Part shown: positions 17,957-26,068 of the stretch, piece by piece
How the letters are laid out: each line of letters starts with the position of its first letter
Numbering within the stretch: position 1 is the stretch's first letter
Source of the DNA: an uncultured Flavobacteriia bacterium
GTDB taxonomy: Bacteria; Bacteroidota; Bacteroidia; Flavobacteriales_D; Crocinitomicaceae
Reading direction: 5' to 3'
NCBI GenBank assembly: GCA_903873915.1
Contig: CAIQQH010000090.1
Location: 1 to 47,865, forward strand
Length of the DNA: 47,865 bases
Position numbers and translations under genes: made by a program
The notes under the pieces: generated by a model
What the model was told of the DNA's origin: nothing
Seen by the model: the letters and a program-made list of their open reading frames with translations, nothing else
Database searches by the model: none

Positions 17957-19361
17957 GGAGCAATTCCCGAAACCAATATCCGGAATCTTTGATGGTTCGT
18001 TTTTGTGTGGCATAATCAACATGGATCAGACCAAAGCGTGGACGATAGCCCTCACTCCATTCGAAATTGTCAGTCAAGCTCCACACAAAATAACCCTCCA
18101 CAGGAACTCCTTCAGATTTTGCTTTAAGCACTTGTGCCAAGTAACTCCGAAAGAAATCAATGCGCGCTTGATCATGAACGTGTCCGTCTTCGACATAATC
18201 TTCAACACACACTCCATTTTCTGTGATGATCAAATGGTCTACGCCAGGATACGCATCAAATTGTTTCAACACTTGATATATTCCCTTTGGATAAATTTCA
18301 AACCCCATCTCATTCACAGGTACTCCGCGCTTTTCTGCTTTGACTTGATTTCCCCACACCAAGGGTATCAAACTCCGCTTCACCACGACCCGAAAGTAAT
18401 TTTGTAGTCCGATAAAATCAAAGTGAAACTTCAATTTCTCGGCATCACCAGGCAACATGTAGTTTTCAATGCGTTTCAATCCCGGAAAATCAGCAATAGG
18501 ATACCCCATCCCTAAACTTGGTTCAATAAACAATCGATTGAGCATCGCATCCATGCGTTTCGCGGCCTTGTCGTGCTTTTTCATCCCGTCAAAGGATTCG
18601 ACATAGGAACAACTGAAGTTCGTACCAATGCGTGCGTCAGGAACCATCTTACGGATCATTCGTCCACTTTCTGCCATCGCCAAACAGGTGTGATGCGCCG
18701 CACGCATAAACTTGGAAATCCCGCGCTTCCCTGGAGCATGATATCCTACCAGATAACCTAAACTGGTGAAGGCTGCGGGCTCATTGAACACCATCCAATT
18801 CTTAACTTTTGAACCATACGCCCGTGCACAGACCCTCGTGTATTCTGTAAACCATTCCACAACTGCTCGATTTGTCCATCCACCTTGATCTTCCAACACT
18901 TGAGGAATGTCCCAATGGTACAGGGTAATCCAAGGCTCGATGCCTTGCGCCAAACACTCGTCAATGACCTTGTGGTAAAAATCAATGCCTTCTTGGTTGA
19001 TTTCGCTCGTACCATCTGGCAAAATACGCGACCATGCGATTGAAAAGCGAAATACCTTAAAGTTCAATTCTTTGTGGAGGCGAATGTCTTCTTTGTACCG
19101 ATGGTAGAAATCTACCGCCGTGTCTCCGTGTTGGTCTTGATAGATTTTCCCGCCGCGGTGCGTGAATTCATCCCAAACGGAGGGTGATTTTCCACCTTCG
19201 TTCCACGCACCTTCAATCTGATAGGCAGAACATGAGGTTCCCCAGAGAAAATCTTCACCAAAGGATTGAATCAGGGTTCTGTCGTCAGCTGTCGCAAGTT
19301 GCGCGTTGAGCGCATTTGAAAGCAGAGCTAAGGCAAGAATTGTTAGTATAAACCGTCTCAA
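17949..19361 (-). CDS. Exported family GH1 beta-glucosidase
   Basis: 470 residues. GH1 TIM barrel with acid/base Glu194 (VFNEPAAF), nucleophile Glu381 (IITENG) and the substrate-site motifs FRFSIAWSRI, LYHWDIPQ and FVWSLTDNFEW. The N-terminus (MRRFILTILALALLSNALNAQ) is a signal peptide, so the enzyme acts in the periplasm or outside; most GH1 enzymes are cytosolic. The only in-frame start before the signal peptide is TTG at 19361, 6 nt downstream of the S46 peptidase stop and in the same frame as that gene. Aryl- or cello-glucosides are likely substrates; exact specificity is not readable. Confidence 0.93.
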   Translation of the reverse strand: MRRFILTILALALLSNALNAQLATADDRTLIQSFGEDFLWGTSCSAYQIEGAWNEGGKSPSVWDEFTHRGGKIYQDQHGDTAVDFYHRYKEDIRLHKELNFKVFRFSIAWSRILPDGTSEINQEGIDFYHKVIDECLAQGIEPWITLYHWDIPQVLEDQGGWTNRAVVEWFTEYTRVCARAYGSKVKNWMVFNEPAAFTSLGYLVGYHAPGKRGISKFMRAAHHTCLAMAESGRMIRKMVPDARIGTNFSCSYVESFDGMKKHDKAAKRMDAMLNRLFIEPSLGMGYPIADFPGLKRIENYMLPGDAEKLKFHFDFIGLQNYFRVVVKRSLIPLVWGNQVKAEKRGVPVNEMGFEIYPKGIYQVLKQFDAYPGVDHLIITENGVCVEDYVEDGHVHDQARIDFFRSYLAQVLKAKSEGVPVEGYFVWSLTDNFEWSEGYRPRFGLIHVDYATQKRTIKDSGYWFRELLQK

Positions 19362-19367
19362 TTTTCT

Positions 19368-21515
19368 TTAATTGCGGTCAAGGACCATTTCATCGACCAA
19401 GTGTTTGGCACCTGAATACTTGTCCATCACCCACAAGACATAGCGAATATCCACCACCACATTGCGGCAACGGTTGGCATCGAACATGTAATCCGACATG
19501 GTGCTTTCCCACGTTCGGTCGAAATTCAAGCCCATCAAATTTCCTTCGGCATCAATCACTGGTGATCCTGAGTTCCCTCCTGTGGTATGATTCGAACCTG
19601 TAAAGCATACCCATAATTCACCGTCCTGACCATAATCGCCATAGTCTTTGGATTTGTGAAGTTCAAGCATGCGCGGCAGAAGTTCAAAATCTGGATTTCC
19701 AGAATTGTTCTTGGCAATGATTCCGTCCAAGGTGGTGTGTTCAGTGTACATCATACCATCCGCAGGGGAAGATCCTTCAATTTGACCATAGGTAATTCGA
19801 AGTGTACTGTTGGCATCGGCCCAATGTTTCGCATTCGGGAACATCTCATATTTTCCGGCGACATAGGTTTTGAGTAAATCATTCATTTTGGCATCAAAAT
19901 CCTGAAAGTATGGGATGATTTCATTTCGGTAGGCGCTAAAAATCCCCTCGAAATAGACATAGCCAGGGTCTTTTGTGATTTTCTTCAAGGACGAAGCTTT
20001 AAATCCTTGCAAGAAGGCAACGAAACGCGCTTTGTCTGTAAAAATGGATTTTGTGTAAATCTTCAAGGCCAAGTCCTTTGCATTCTGCTGATTGACCACC
20101 TCCCACAATTGAAGCGGATAAGTCACCAAATGCTTGCGGTACTCGTCGGTCAACAATTCGAAAATGCGCTGATCTACCGTTGCATCGTAATTCTTAAAGA
20201 AACCATCAGCACCTTTGATTAGTTTTTCAACGGCTACATTCAACTCCCCTTTCTCTACATAACGTTGGTAATTGCGCACAAGATCTTCAATACCCCTTGC
20301 CAATTTAAAATACTCAGCACCGTAATACAGGTATTCAAAATGCAAGGCTTGTTGAAATTCCCATTTCTTGCCTTCGGCCACCAAGGCATTCATCTGTCCG
20401 ATGACACCGCCATATTTTTGTTGCCATTCATCGGTAGTTGCTGCCATCGCATTGTATTCTGCTTCACGCTGCAACTTGATTGAAATGGCATCCAAGCGGC
20501 GCAATCCATCTACTTGTCCGATCCATTTTTTATAGGCATTCGCAATGCTTGCTTGCTTGGCTGAATATTTAATTCTCACCTCATCTGAAGCACGCATGGC
20601 CGCATCAATCACACTCAATGATTTTTCACGCATCCCGATTCGTACAGGTCGTTCCTCATCCATGATAAATTTCAAATAATCTGAAACTACATGTTGCTCG
20701 GTCTCACCTGGGAAGCCATACACCATGGTGAAATCTCCTGGCTTACGGTCTTTGAATGAAATTGGTAAAAAATGAAGAGGTGTATACGGCACATTGTCCT
20801 TTGAATAAACCGCTGGCATATTTTCCTTGTTGGCATATATGCGGAACACAGAGAAATCACCTGTATGACGCGGCCACACCCAGTTGTCGGTGTCTCCTCC
20901 GAATTTTCCAATTGAATTTGGGGGTGTTCCAACCAGACGAATGTCCTTAAATACTTCTTTTACAATGATGTAATAATGATTTCCGTAGTTGAAGGGTTTA
21001 ATTTCCGCCTCATAATGTGTTCCAGCCATTGCTTGACGGATCAGTTTATCGATGTTTGATGCAATAGTCGCTTCTCTAATGTTTTGTGGCGTACTCGGCA
21101 GAATACCTTCCAAAACACCAACAGTTACATCATCGATTCGCACCATGCGCGTAGCGGTCAACCCCGGGTTTGTCAATTCCTCCGAAAAGTTCTTCGCCCA
21201 AAAACCGTTTTTCAAATAATCCTTTTCCAAAGAAGAATGCGATTGAATTTGCGAATAGCCACAATGGTGGTTTGTCAGTAACAATCCTTGTGACGAAACC
21301 AATTCGGCGGTGCACCCTCCATTGAAGTGAATAATGGCATCTTTTAAACTGGAGTGATTCACACTGTAAATCTGCTCGGCAGTCAATTTCATCCCCTTGG
21401 CCTGCATGTCTGATTCGAATGCGGCAATGATGGAAGGAATGAGCATCCCCTCCTCTGCGAAGAGCGAAAAAATGGACGAAACAAAAAGAACGAGAGATAG
21501 AAATGTGTTTTTCAT
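19368..21515 (-). CDS. Exported S46 dipeptidyl-peptidase, DPP11-like
   Basis: 715 residues with signal peptide (MKNTFLSLVLFVSSIFSLFA). S46 features: the catalytic His in LLTNHHCGYSQ (residues 83-84), the Asp region DTDNWVWPRHTGDFSVFR (about 225) and nucleophile Ser649 in TTGGNSGSPV. Arg667, 18 residues after the nucleophile, matches the Arg of DPP11 (Arg673 in Porphyromonas gingivalis, where Ser655 is the nucleophile) that selects Asp/Glu at P1; DPP7 has Gly there. DPP11 activity is therefore inferred. Acts in the periplasm to release dipeptides from oligopeptides. Operon with the GH1 gene, and a -7 box lies at 21533-21540. Confidence 0.92.
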   Translation of the reverse strand: MKNTFLSLVLFVSSIFSLFAEEGMLIPSIIAAFESDMQAKGMKLTAEQIYSVNHSSLKDAIIHFNGGCTAELVSSQGLLLTNHHCGYSQIQSHSSLEKDYLKNGFWAKNFSEELTNPGLTATRMVRIDDVTVGVLEGILPSTPQNIREATIASNIDKLIRQAMAGTHYEAEIKPFNYGNHYYIIVKEVFKDIRLVGTPPNSIGKFGGDTDNWVWPRHTGDFSVFRIYANKENMPAVYSKDNVPYTPLHFLPISFKDRKPGDFTMVYGFPGETEQHVVSDYLKFIMDEERPVRIGMREKSLSVIDAAMRASDEVRIKYSAKQASIANAYKKWIGQVDGLRRLDAISIKLQREAEYNAMAATTDEWQQKYGGVIGQMNALVAEGKKWEFQQALHFEYLYYGAEYFKLARGIEDLVRNYQRYVEKGELNVAVEKLIKGADGFFKNYDATVDQRIFELLTDEYRKHLVTYPLQLWEVVNQQNAKDLALKIYTKSIFTDKARFVAFLQGFKASSLKKITKDPGYVYFEGIFSAYRNEIIPYFQDFDAKMNDLLKTYVAGKYEMFPNAKHWADANSTLRITYGQIEGSSPADGMMYTEHTTLDGIIAKNNSGNPDFELLPRMLELHKSKDYGDYGQDGELWVCFTGSNHTTGGNSGSPVIDAEGNLMGLNFDRTWESTMSDYMFDANRCRNVVVDIRYVLWVMDKYSGAKHLVDEMVLDRN

Positions 21516-21532
21516 GGCTAAGTTTTACCAAT

Positions 21533-21540
21533 CAAAAATA
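21533..21540 (-). promoter_or_regulatory. -7 box of the S46 peptidase-GH1 operon
   Basis: Minus-strand TATTTTTG, 17 nt before the ATG at 21515; predicted leader about 14 nt. No clear -33 element. Confidence 0.4.
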
Positions 21541-21647
21541 ATGAATTGCAGGTACATAAAGGCCCTTGAACTGAAATGCCACAGCAAATGAATGAAATAA
21601 CAAGTATTCACTATGATAATTCCGATTAATCTTCGACATTTGTGCCC

Positions 21648-22298
21648 ATGGAATTATTGAATTTTATTTTCCGGATGGGTGTTTTATTTGCCATCTATGG
21701 ATTTATTTGGGGGATTTTTGAATTCATCTTGGTGATTGCAAGCACGAACAAACAGAAAACAGTCATCGAAGAATACGTCATCAAAGCCATTAAATATGTT
21801 TTTCTCGCAGACGTCACATTTCTGTTTTGTCTTGACTTAAAAGGAGGTGAAATAAGCTATTATCAACTCGGACTAGCGGCCTTGGTGTTGACCATGTATT
21901 TTGTGGGGAAGCTTCAATCCAATCAGCAGCAAGCAAAGATGTTCGGGATGATGGGAAATGGCCTGCCAATGGGGTTTAAAAACTTCAACCTGAAAGCAGA
22001 AATCGGTGTTATATCGCTTTCCGTTCTCTGTTTTGTTGGATTTATTTTTTTCAAAGATCTCTCGATCAATCCAATCAGTGATTGGTTTCACGACAGCATC
22101 ATCGGCATAGAAAAAACTCCGGTTATTGGGTTCATCTTCAAGGTGATCGGATTTTTCTTTTTGATCACTATGATTTTCAAAATGGCCAATGGCTTGATGT
22201 ATATCATCTCAGGAGGGCCATTTATTCGTGGAAGTGCTGGATTTCAAGCAAGTTCAAAAAAGGACGAGGATTTCGACGATTACGAGGAAATCAATTAA
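21648..22298 (+). CDS. Multi-pass membrane protein of unknown function
   Basis: 216 residues from ATG 21648 (GTG 21642 is two codons upstream). About five hydrophobic segments: residues 3-28, 43-60, 67-85, 116-135 and 160-182. A Gln/Met/Gly-rich loop (SNQQQAKMFGMMGNG) lies in the middle and an acidic tail (KKDEDFDDYEEIN) at the end. I do not recognise the family. It is a single gene, overlapping the convergent coaE by 4 bp at the 3' end, and divergent from the S46 peptidase gene. Confidence 0.75.
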   Translation: MELLNFIFRMGVLFAIYGFIWGIFEFILVIASTNKQKTVIEEYVIKAIKYVFLADVTFLFCLDLKGGEISYYQLGLAALVLTMYFVGKLQSNQQQAKMFGMMGNGLPMGFKNFNLKAEIGVISLSVLCFVGFIFFKDLSINPISDWFHDSIIGIEKTPVIGFIFKVIGFFFLITMIFKMANGLMYIISGGPFIRGSAGFQASSKKDEDFDDYEEIN

Positions 22299-22870
22299 GC
22301 CAATTGCGTCAGCATGAGCTCCACCTGCTTGATTAAGGGTTGAACATCATCATTGACGATTACGGCATCCGCTAATTTGATTTTTTGTTCATCCGTCCAT
22401 TGGTGATTGATGCGATTCACGACCTCTTCACGTGTGCATTGGTCACGTTGCATTACCCGTGAAATACGCAACTCTTCCGGTGCAGTCACCAAGACCATTG
22501 CATCAAAGCGTTCTGCTGCTCCCGTTTCAAAGAGAATTGCCGCTTCGTTAAAAACAATTTCATGGTTTTGCTCGTCCACCCAGCCATCGAAGTCCAAACG
22601 CACAATGGGATGAATGAGTTGATTGACCTTCACCCGCAATGCTTCATCGGAAAAAATAGCCAATGCCAATGCGGAACGATCGAGCTGATTGCCCTTGTAA
22701 ATATGATTGCCTATGAGTTCAGTCAGTCCTTGTCGAATTTCAGGATGCGTATCAGTTAGGGATTTTGAGCGGTCATCGGAAAAATAGACAGGATACCCCA
22801 TGGCTATGAGAATTCGCGCAACGGTGCTTTTTCCCGAACCAATACCACCCGTTAGCCCTATTCTTTTCAC
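22295..22870 (-). CDS. coaE: Dephospho-CoA kinase
   Basis: 191 residues from a GTG start. P-loop GGIGSGKST at residues 8-16; conserved YFSDDRSK (Walker-like DDxx, about 29), and RISRVMQRDQCTREEVVNRI with the lid arginines. It phosphorylates the 3'-OH of dephospho-CoA, the last step of coenzyme A synthesis. The gene is 3 nt downstream of siaC, clearly in the siaB-siaC operon. The 3' end overlaps a convergent gene by 4 bp. Confidence 0.95.
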   Translation of the reverse strand: MKRIGLTGGIGSGKSTVARILIAMGYPVYFSDDRSKSLTDTHPEIRQGLTELIGNHIYKGNQLDRSALALAIFSDEALRVKVNQLIHPIVRLDFDGWVDEQNHEIVFNEAAILFETGAAERFDAMVLVTAPEELRISRVMQRDQCTREEVVNRINHQWTDEQKIKLADAVIVNDDVQPLIKQVELMLTQLA

Positions 22871-22873
22871 GAC

Positions 22874-23257
22874 TTAAATCGTGTCCGTTTCTACGATGTT
22901 GAAAGGCAAGTTGATGATGGTATTAAAATCTTCACCCGCTTCTTTCATGGCATTGTCATCCTTTGCATGTAACCAGTTGATGCTTACCTGCTTTCCTGAA
23001 ATTGTACCCAAGATGTTGAATAAGTGCATCAACGATTTCGAAGAAGACGTATTTAAATATTCGAAATAAACATCCACAGATGTTGAATCTGCAGGATTTT
23101 CTGAATACATCTTTACCCAGTCGATCAAAGGGTTATAAAATTCATGTGCATTTTCAGGAATTGATCGGCCTTTAATTTCAAACTTACCAGCAATCGGGTC
23201 GAATTTTACTTCAGGGGTAAATGCAGTTGGGGATATATGCAGTGCTGTCAATGACAT
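22874..23257 (-). CDS. siaC: SiaC-family regulatory phosphoprotein (DUF1987)
   Basis: 127 residues. The pattern TPEVKFDPIAGKFEIKGRS followed by ENAHEFYNPLIDWVKMY is the DUF1987/SiaC signature. In Pseudomonas aeruginosa SiaC is phosphorylated on a single Thr by SiaB and, when unphosphorylated, binds and activates the diguanylate cyclase SiaD. The matching site here is Thr70 in YLNTSSSKSL. The gene is 6 nt after siaB and 3 nt before coaE. No SiaD-like cyclase or SiaA-like phosphatase lies in the window, so the partner protein is unknown and may differ from that in Pseudomonas. Confidence 0.85.
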   Translation of the reverse strand: MSLTALHISPTAFTPEVKFDPIAGKFEIKGRSIPENAHEFYNPLIDWVKMYSENPADSTSVDVYFEYLNTSSSKSLMHLFNILGTISGKQVSINWLHAKDDNAMKEAGEDFNTIINLPFNIVETDTI

Positions 23258-23263
23258 GATGAA

Positions 23264-23815
23264 TCAATCAATTAAAATGTTGAGGCAGAAAAACCCAATT
23301 TTTGAGTCAATTTCCAAGAACTCATAATCGAGTTTGTTTCCCGATTTGCGTGCAATATCAATCATTCCTAATCCTGCGGTAGCCTTTGGTGACATAGCAG
23401 CTTCGCTTAAGCTCGTTTGATACATCTCGCGCAAACCGTCTTTGTCCAAGGAGTTGATCATATCCAAACGTTCCTTCAGCTCCATGATCTTTGGAATATT
23501 GATGCAGTTCCCGGTACGAATAAGAAATTGATTGTTCACTTTAGAAATTAAAACGACCGCCGAACGATTGTGAGCTTCAAAATCGGCTTCTGTTGGATTG
23601 TCGTCCAAGTGATGATAAATATTCTGAAGGCATTCCACCAAAATACTGAATACACGCTTTCGTGTTTGAGGAGGCTCTTCCATCGTTTCCATTTTCGCTT
23701 CCATAAGGTGCAATACCGAAGTGAGCAAATCTGCCGTGATGATGCCTTTGAACGAGAGAATGACATTCTCCTCCTCCATGGAGCGATACAATTGGTATAT
23801 GTTGGATAAAGACAC
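23264..23815 (-). CDS. siaB: SiaB-family protein kinase (SpoIIAB/HATPase-like)
   Basis: 183 residues from GTG 23815. Family hallmarks: NVILSFKGIITADLLTSVLHLME near the N-terminus, RVFSILVECLQNIYHH (HATPase N-box position, with Glu and Asn) and TAGLGMIDIARKSG (G-rich box). In the Sia system SiaB phosphorylates SiaC. An ATG at 23845 opens a longer frame, but the promoter at 23835-23865 predicts transcription from about 23831, so that ATG is not transcribed; GTG 23815, TTG 23821 or ATG 23779 remain. Homologues usually start shortly before the ENVILSFKG block, favouring 23815. First gene of siaB-siaC-coaE. Confidence 0.82.
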   Translation of the reverse strand: MSLSNIYQLYRSMEEENVILSFKGIITADLLTSVLHLMEAKMETMEEPPQTRKRVFSILVECLQNIYHHLDDNPTEADFEAHNRSAVVLISKVNNQFLIRTGNCINIPKIMELKERLDMINSLDKDGLREMYQTSLSEAAMSPKATAGLGMIDIARKSGNKLDYEFLEIDSKIGFFCLNILID

Positions 23816-23834
23816 GTTCAAAAATCTTGTGAAA

Positions 23835-23865
23835 CAAATATACATAATTGTGAGTCACTCAGCAA
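23835..23865 (-). promoter_or_regulatory. Promoter of siaB-siaC-coaE
   Basis: Minus-strand TTG (23865-23863), 20-nt spacer, TATATTTG (23842-23835), an exact Bacteroidota match. Predicted start near 23831 and a leader of about 16 nt to GTG 23815. Confidence 0.65.
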
Positions 23866-23904
23866 GGTGTACCCAAAAAGTAACATCCACACACGACAGA
23901 ATCG

Positions 23905-23912
23905 TATCTTTG
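23905..23912 (+). promoter_or_regulatory. -7 box of the methyltransferase-ZIP operon
   Basis: TATCTTTG, exact, only 4 nt before ATG 23917. The predicted start falls at about 23916, giving an essentially leaderless message. No TTG at -33. Confidence 0.45.
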
Positions 23913-23916
23913 TCGC

Positions 23917-24651
23917 ATGGAAAATAAAGAATGGTTTGCCGAATGGTTCGATTCCCCATTTTATCATAGACTCTATAGCAATCGAGATGACCATGAAGCC
24001 AGACGGTTTGTGGAGCATCTTGTTGCCTTTCTTGGGTTGACACCAGGACAGTCTGTGCTGGATTTAGCCTGCGGAAAAGGTCGTCACTCCATTACACTAA
24101 ATGCTTGTGGAATGGACGTCATTGGTGCAGACTTAGCGCCAAAAAGCATTGCGGATGCTGCGGAACATTCCAATGAATCCTTGTCATTTGTGGTTCACGA
24201 CATGCGCGAGGTTATTTCCGAAAAGTACTTTGATGTCGTTATGAATCTTTTTACAAGTTTCGGGTACTTTGATTCAACCGAAGACAATAAGCGTGTTTTG
24301 AACTCCATTCATGACATGCTCCATCCAAATGGTCTTCTCGTCATTGACTTCATGAACGCCATTCGCGTCGTCAACACCCTAGTTAAGGAGGAAACAAAGG
24401 AAGTGGAAGGTACCACGTTTCATATCTCACGACGCTATGACGGGACTCACATCTTCAAAGACATTCAATTTAGCGATTCTGGCAAAGCATTTCATTTCAC
24501 TGAACGTGTGCAAGCTATAACGGATCAAGATTTTAGCGCATTGCTCGAGGCCTGTGGTTTTGAGTTAATTCGTACTTTTGGGGACTTTGAGTTGAACCCT
24601 TACGTGGCTGAATCATCAGACCGACTCATATTGATTGCAAGAAAGCGCTAA
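23917..24651 (+). CDS. Class I SAM-dependent methyltransferase
   Basis: 244 residues. SAM-binding motif I is VLDLACGKGRHS (about residue 46), motif II acidic residue in MDVIGADLAPKSI, post-motif FDVVMNLFTSFGYF and LLVIDFMN. This SAM fold has many functions; the LTPGQSVLDLACGKGRHS pattern is shared by small-molecule and ubiquinone-type methyltransferases, and the acceptor cannot be named. It begins just downstream of a -7 box (leaderless prediction) and is followed 1 nt later by a ZIP transporter gene. Confidence 0.85.
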   Translation: MENKEWFAEWFDSPFYHRLYSNRDDHEARRFVEHLVAFLGLTPGQSVLDLACGKGRHSITLNACGMDVIGADLAPKSIADAAEHSNESLSFVVHDMREVISEKYFDVVMNLFTSFGYFDSTEDNKRVLNSIHDMLHPNGLLVIDFMNAIRVVNTLVKEETKEVEGTTFHISRRYDGTHIFKDIQFSDSGKAFHFTERVQAITDQDFSALLEACGFELIRTFGDFELNPYVAESSDRLILIARKR

Positions 24652-24652
24652 C

Positions 24653-25387
24653 ATGGAATGGATAGTATTCGGTAGTTTGATTGGTTCCGTTGCCCTTGGC
24701 GGTGTGTTTGTGACGTATCTTCACCAAACCAACAAGGCGCAAATCATCAAGCTTTTGCTGGCCTTTAGTGGTGGATTTCTGCTTTCAATTGCCTTTACTC
24801 ACTTCATCCCAGATTTATACCATGATGCGGACTCGTCCATCGGTCTATTTATTTTACTCGGATTTTTAGTTCAGTTGCTGCTAGAATTCTTCTCCGGGGG
24901 AATTGAACACGGGCATGTTCACGTGCATGCAGGACAAAAAATGCCTTGGGGCTTGTTCATTTCACTTTCAGTTCATTCCGTCCTCGAAGGAATTCCGTTA
25001 GGAAATCAACTTATTGGTAATGTGGTAGACTCTGGTCACAACCACGACCATGGAAACTCCCTTTTTCTCGGTATTTTATTTCATCAACTTCCTGTAGCGA
25101 TTGCTTTAATGACCCTCTTGGTCAATACCAAATTGAAGAAAATTCAAAGTTGGATGGTACTCATGGCATTTGGCATCATGACTCCACTCGGTGTACTTCT
25201 GGGCATGTGTGGTGTGGATATCTTACAAGGCATAGACTATCACGTAATACTCGCTGTGGTGGTTGGTATGTTCCTTCACATTTCGACAACCATTATCTTC
25301 GAGACCAGTGAAAATCACAAGTTCAACCTATTGAAATTGATTTCCATTTTCATCGGCTGCGGAATGGCCTTTCTGATCAGTGCTTAG
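24653..25387 (+). CDS. ZIP-family metal transporter
   Basis: 244 residues from ATG 24653; an in-frame TTG at 24635 is inside the previous gene. Seven or eight hydrophobic segments; the ZIP metal path is seen in FTHFIPDLYHD (helix 2), HSVLEGIPLGN (helix 4, His-x3-Glu) and FHQLPVAIAL (helix 5, His). Histidine-rich loops EHGHVHVHAG and GHNHDHG probably bind Zn2+ or another divalent ion. Inner-membrane uptake. Overlaps the convergent sugar-transferase gene by 11 bp. Confidence 0.9.
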   Translation: MEWIVFGSLIGSVALGGVFVTYLHQTNKAQIIKLLLAFSGGFLLSIAFTHFIPDLYHDADSSIGLFILLGFLVQLLLEFFSGGIEHGHVHVHAGQKMPWGLFISLSVHSVLEGIPLGNQLIGNVVDSGHNHDHGNSLFLGILFHQLPVAIALMTLLVNTKLKKIQSWMVLMAFGIMTPLGVLLGMCGVDILQGIDYHVILAVVVGMFLHISTTIIFETSENHKFNLLKLISIFIGCGMAFLISA

Positions 25388-25976
25388 CCGAAGGCAGGAT
25401 CTTCACAAATGTACGCCACATGATTTTGAGGTCTTGAGCCAATCCTGGATGCTCGATGCACTGCATGTTTAAGGCAATTTTTGCCGGCATAATTTCTTCG
25501 ATGTACGTCTTCTTTGGATCGATGGACTTGCCCAACAACTCATTTTCATGAAAGAATTCTAGTGAAGCATAATCTGTAATTCCTGGACGAACCGATAAAA
25601 TTCTGCGCTGATCTAGTGAATACAAATTCACATATTCCTGCACTTCAGGACGAGGACCAACGATGCTCATGTCACCACTTAGCACATTGATAAATTGAGG
25701 GAATTCATCCAGTTTGCACTTGCGAATGAAATACCCCGAACGCGTAATGCGAGGATCGCGCATCCCAACAGTCAAAGTGCCTTCGAGGTCTGCATGCTTC
25801 TTCATTGAGCGAAACTTCAGCATCTTGAAAGGAACACCGTCCTTACCTACACGCTCCTGACGGTAAAACACACCCCCACGAGATTCAAAGGCAATCCAAA
25901 CGGACATGACAAGGCCAACTGGTAGGAATACCAAGAGAACAATAAGGCTTACAACAATGTCTACTGGTCGCTTCAA
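25377..25976 (-). CDS. Initiating polyprenyl-phosphate sugar phosphotransferase (PglC/WcaJ type, short form)
   Basis: 199 residues. One N-terminal re-entrant/transmembrane helix (IVVSLIVLLVFLPVGLVMSVWIA), then the catalytic monotopic phosphoglycosyl-transferase core: FYRQERVGKDGVPFKMLKFRSM, RKCKLDEFPQFINVLSGDMSIVGPRPE (Asp-Glu pair). It moves a sugar-1-phosphate from a UDP-sugar to undecaprenyl phosphate, the first step of a repeat unit. The only plausible start is TTG 25976; no ATG, GTG or CTG lies in frame between it and an in-frame stop at 26046-26048. A heptamer array ends 15 nt upstream. Last gene of the left arm of the polysaccharide locus. Confidence 0.93.
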   Translation of the reverse strand: MKRPVDIVVSLIVLLVFLPVGLVMSVWIAFESRGGVFYRQERVGKDGVPFKMLKFRSMKKHADLEGTLTVGMRDPRITRSGYFIRKCKLDEFPQFINVLSGDMSIVGPRPEVQEYVNLYSLDQRRILSVRPGITDYASLEFFHENELLGKSIDPKKTYIEEIMPAKIALNMQCIEHPGLAQDLKIMWRTFVKILPSAKH

Positions 25977-25991
25977 ATTTTTATGAAATTC

Positions 25992-26068
25992 AATTCGTAA
26001 TTCGTAATTCGTAATTCGTAATTCGTAATTCTTAATTCTTAATTCTTAATTCTTAATTCTTAATTCTT
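25992..26068 (-). repeat. Heptamer tandem array, 11 copies (AAGAATT x6, ACGAATT x5 on the coding strand)
   Basis: On the plus strand five perfect AATTCGT units (25992-26026) are followed by six perfect AATTCTT units (26027-26068), 77 bp without interruption. The first unit on the coding strand supplies the final Lys-Asn and TAA stop of the DegT aminotransferase; the array ends 15 nt before the TTG start of the sugar transferase. It therefore fills the whole gap between two co-directional genes. Confidence 0.95.

Noticed and set aside
25992..26068. CRISPR-like array
   Set aside because: The unit is 7 bp with no spacers; it is a simple tandem repeat. No cas genes in the window.
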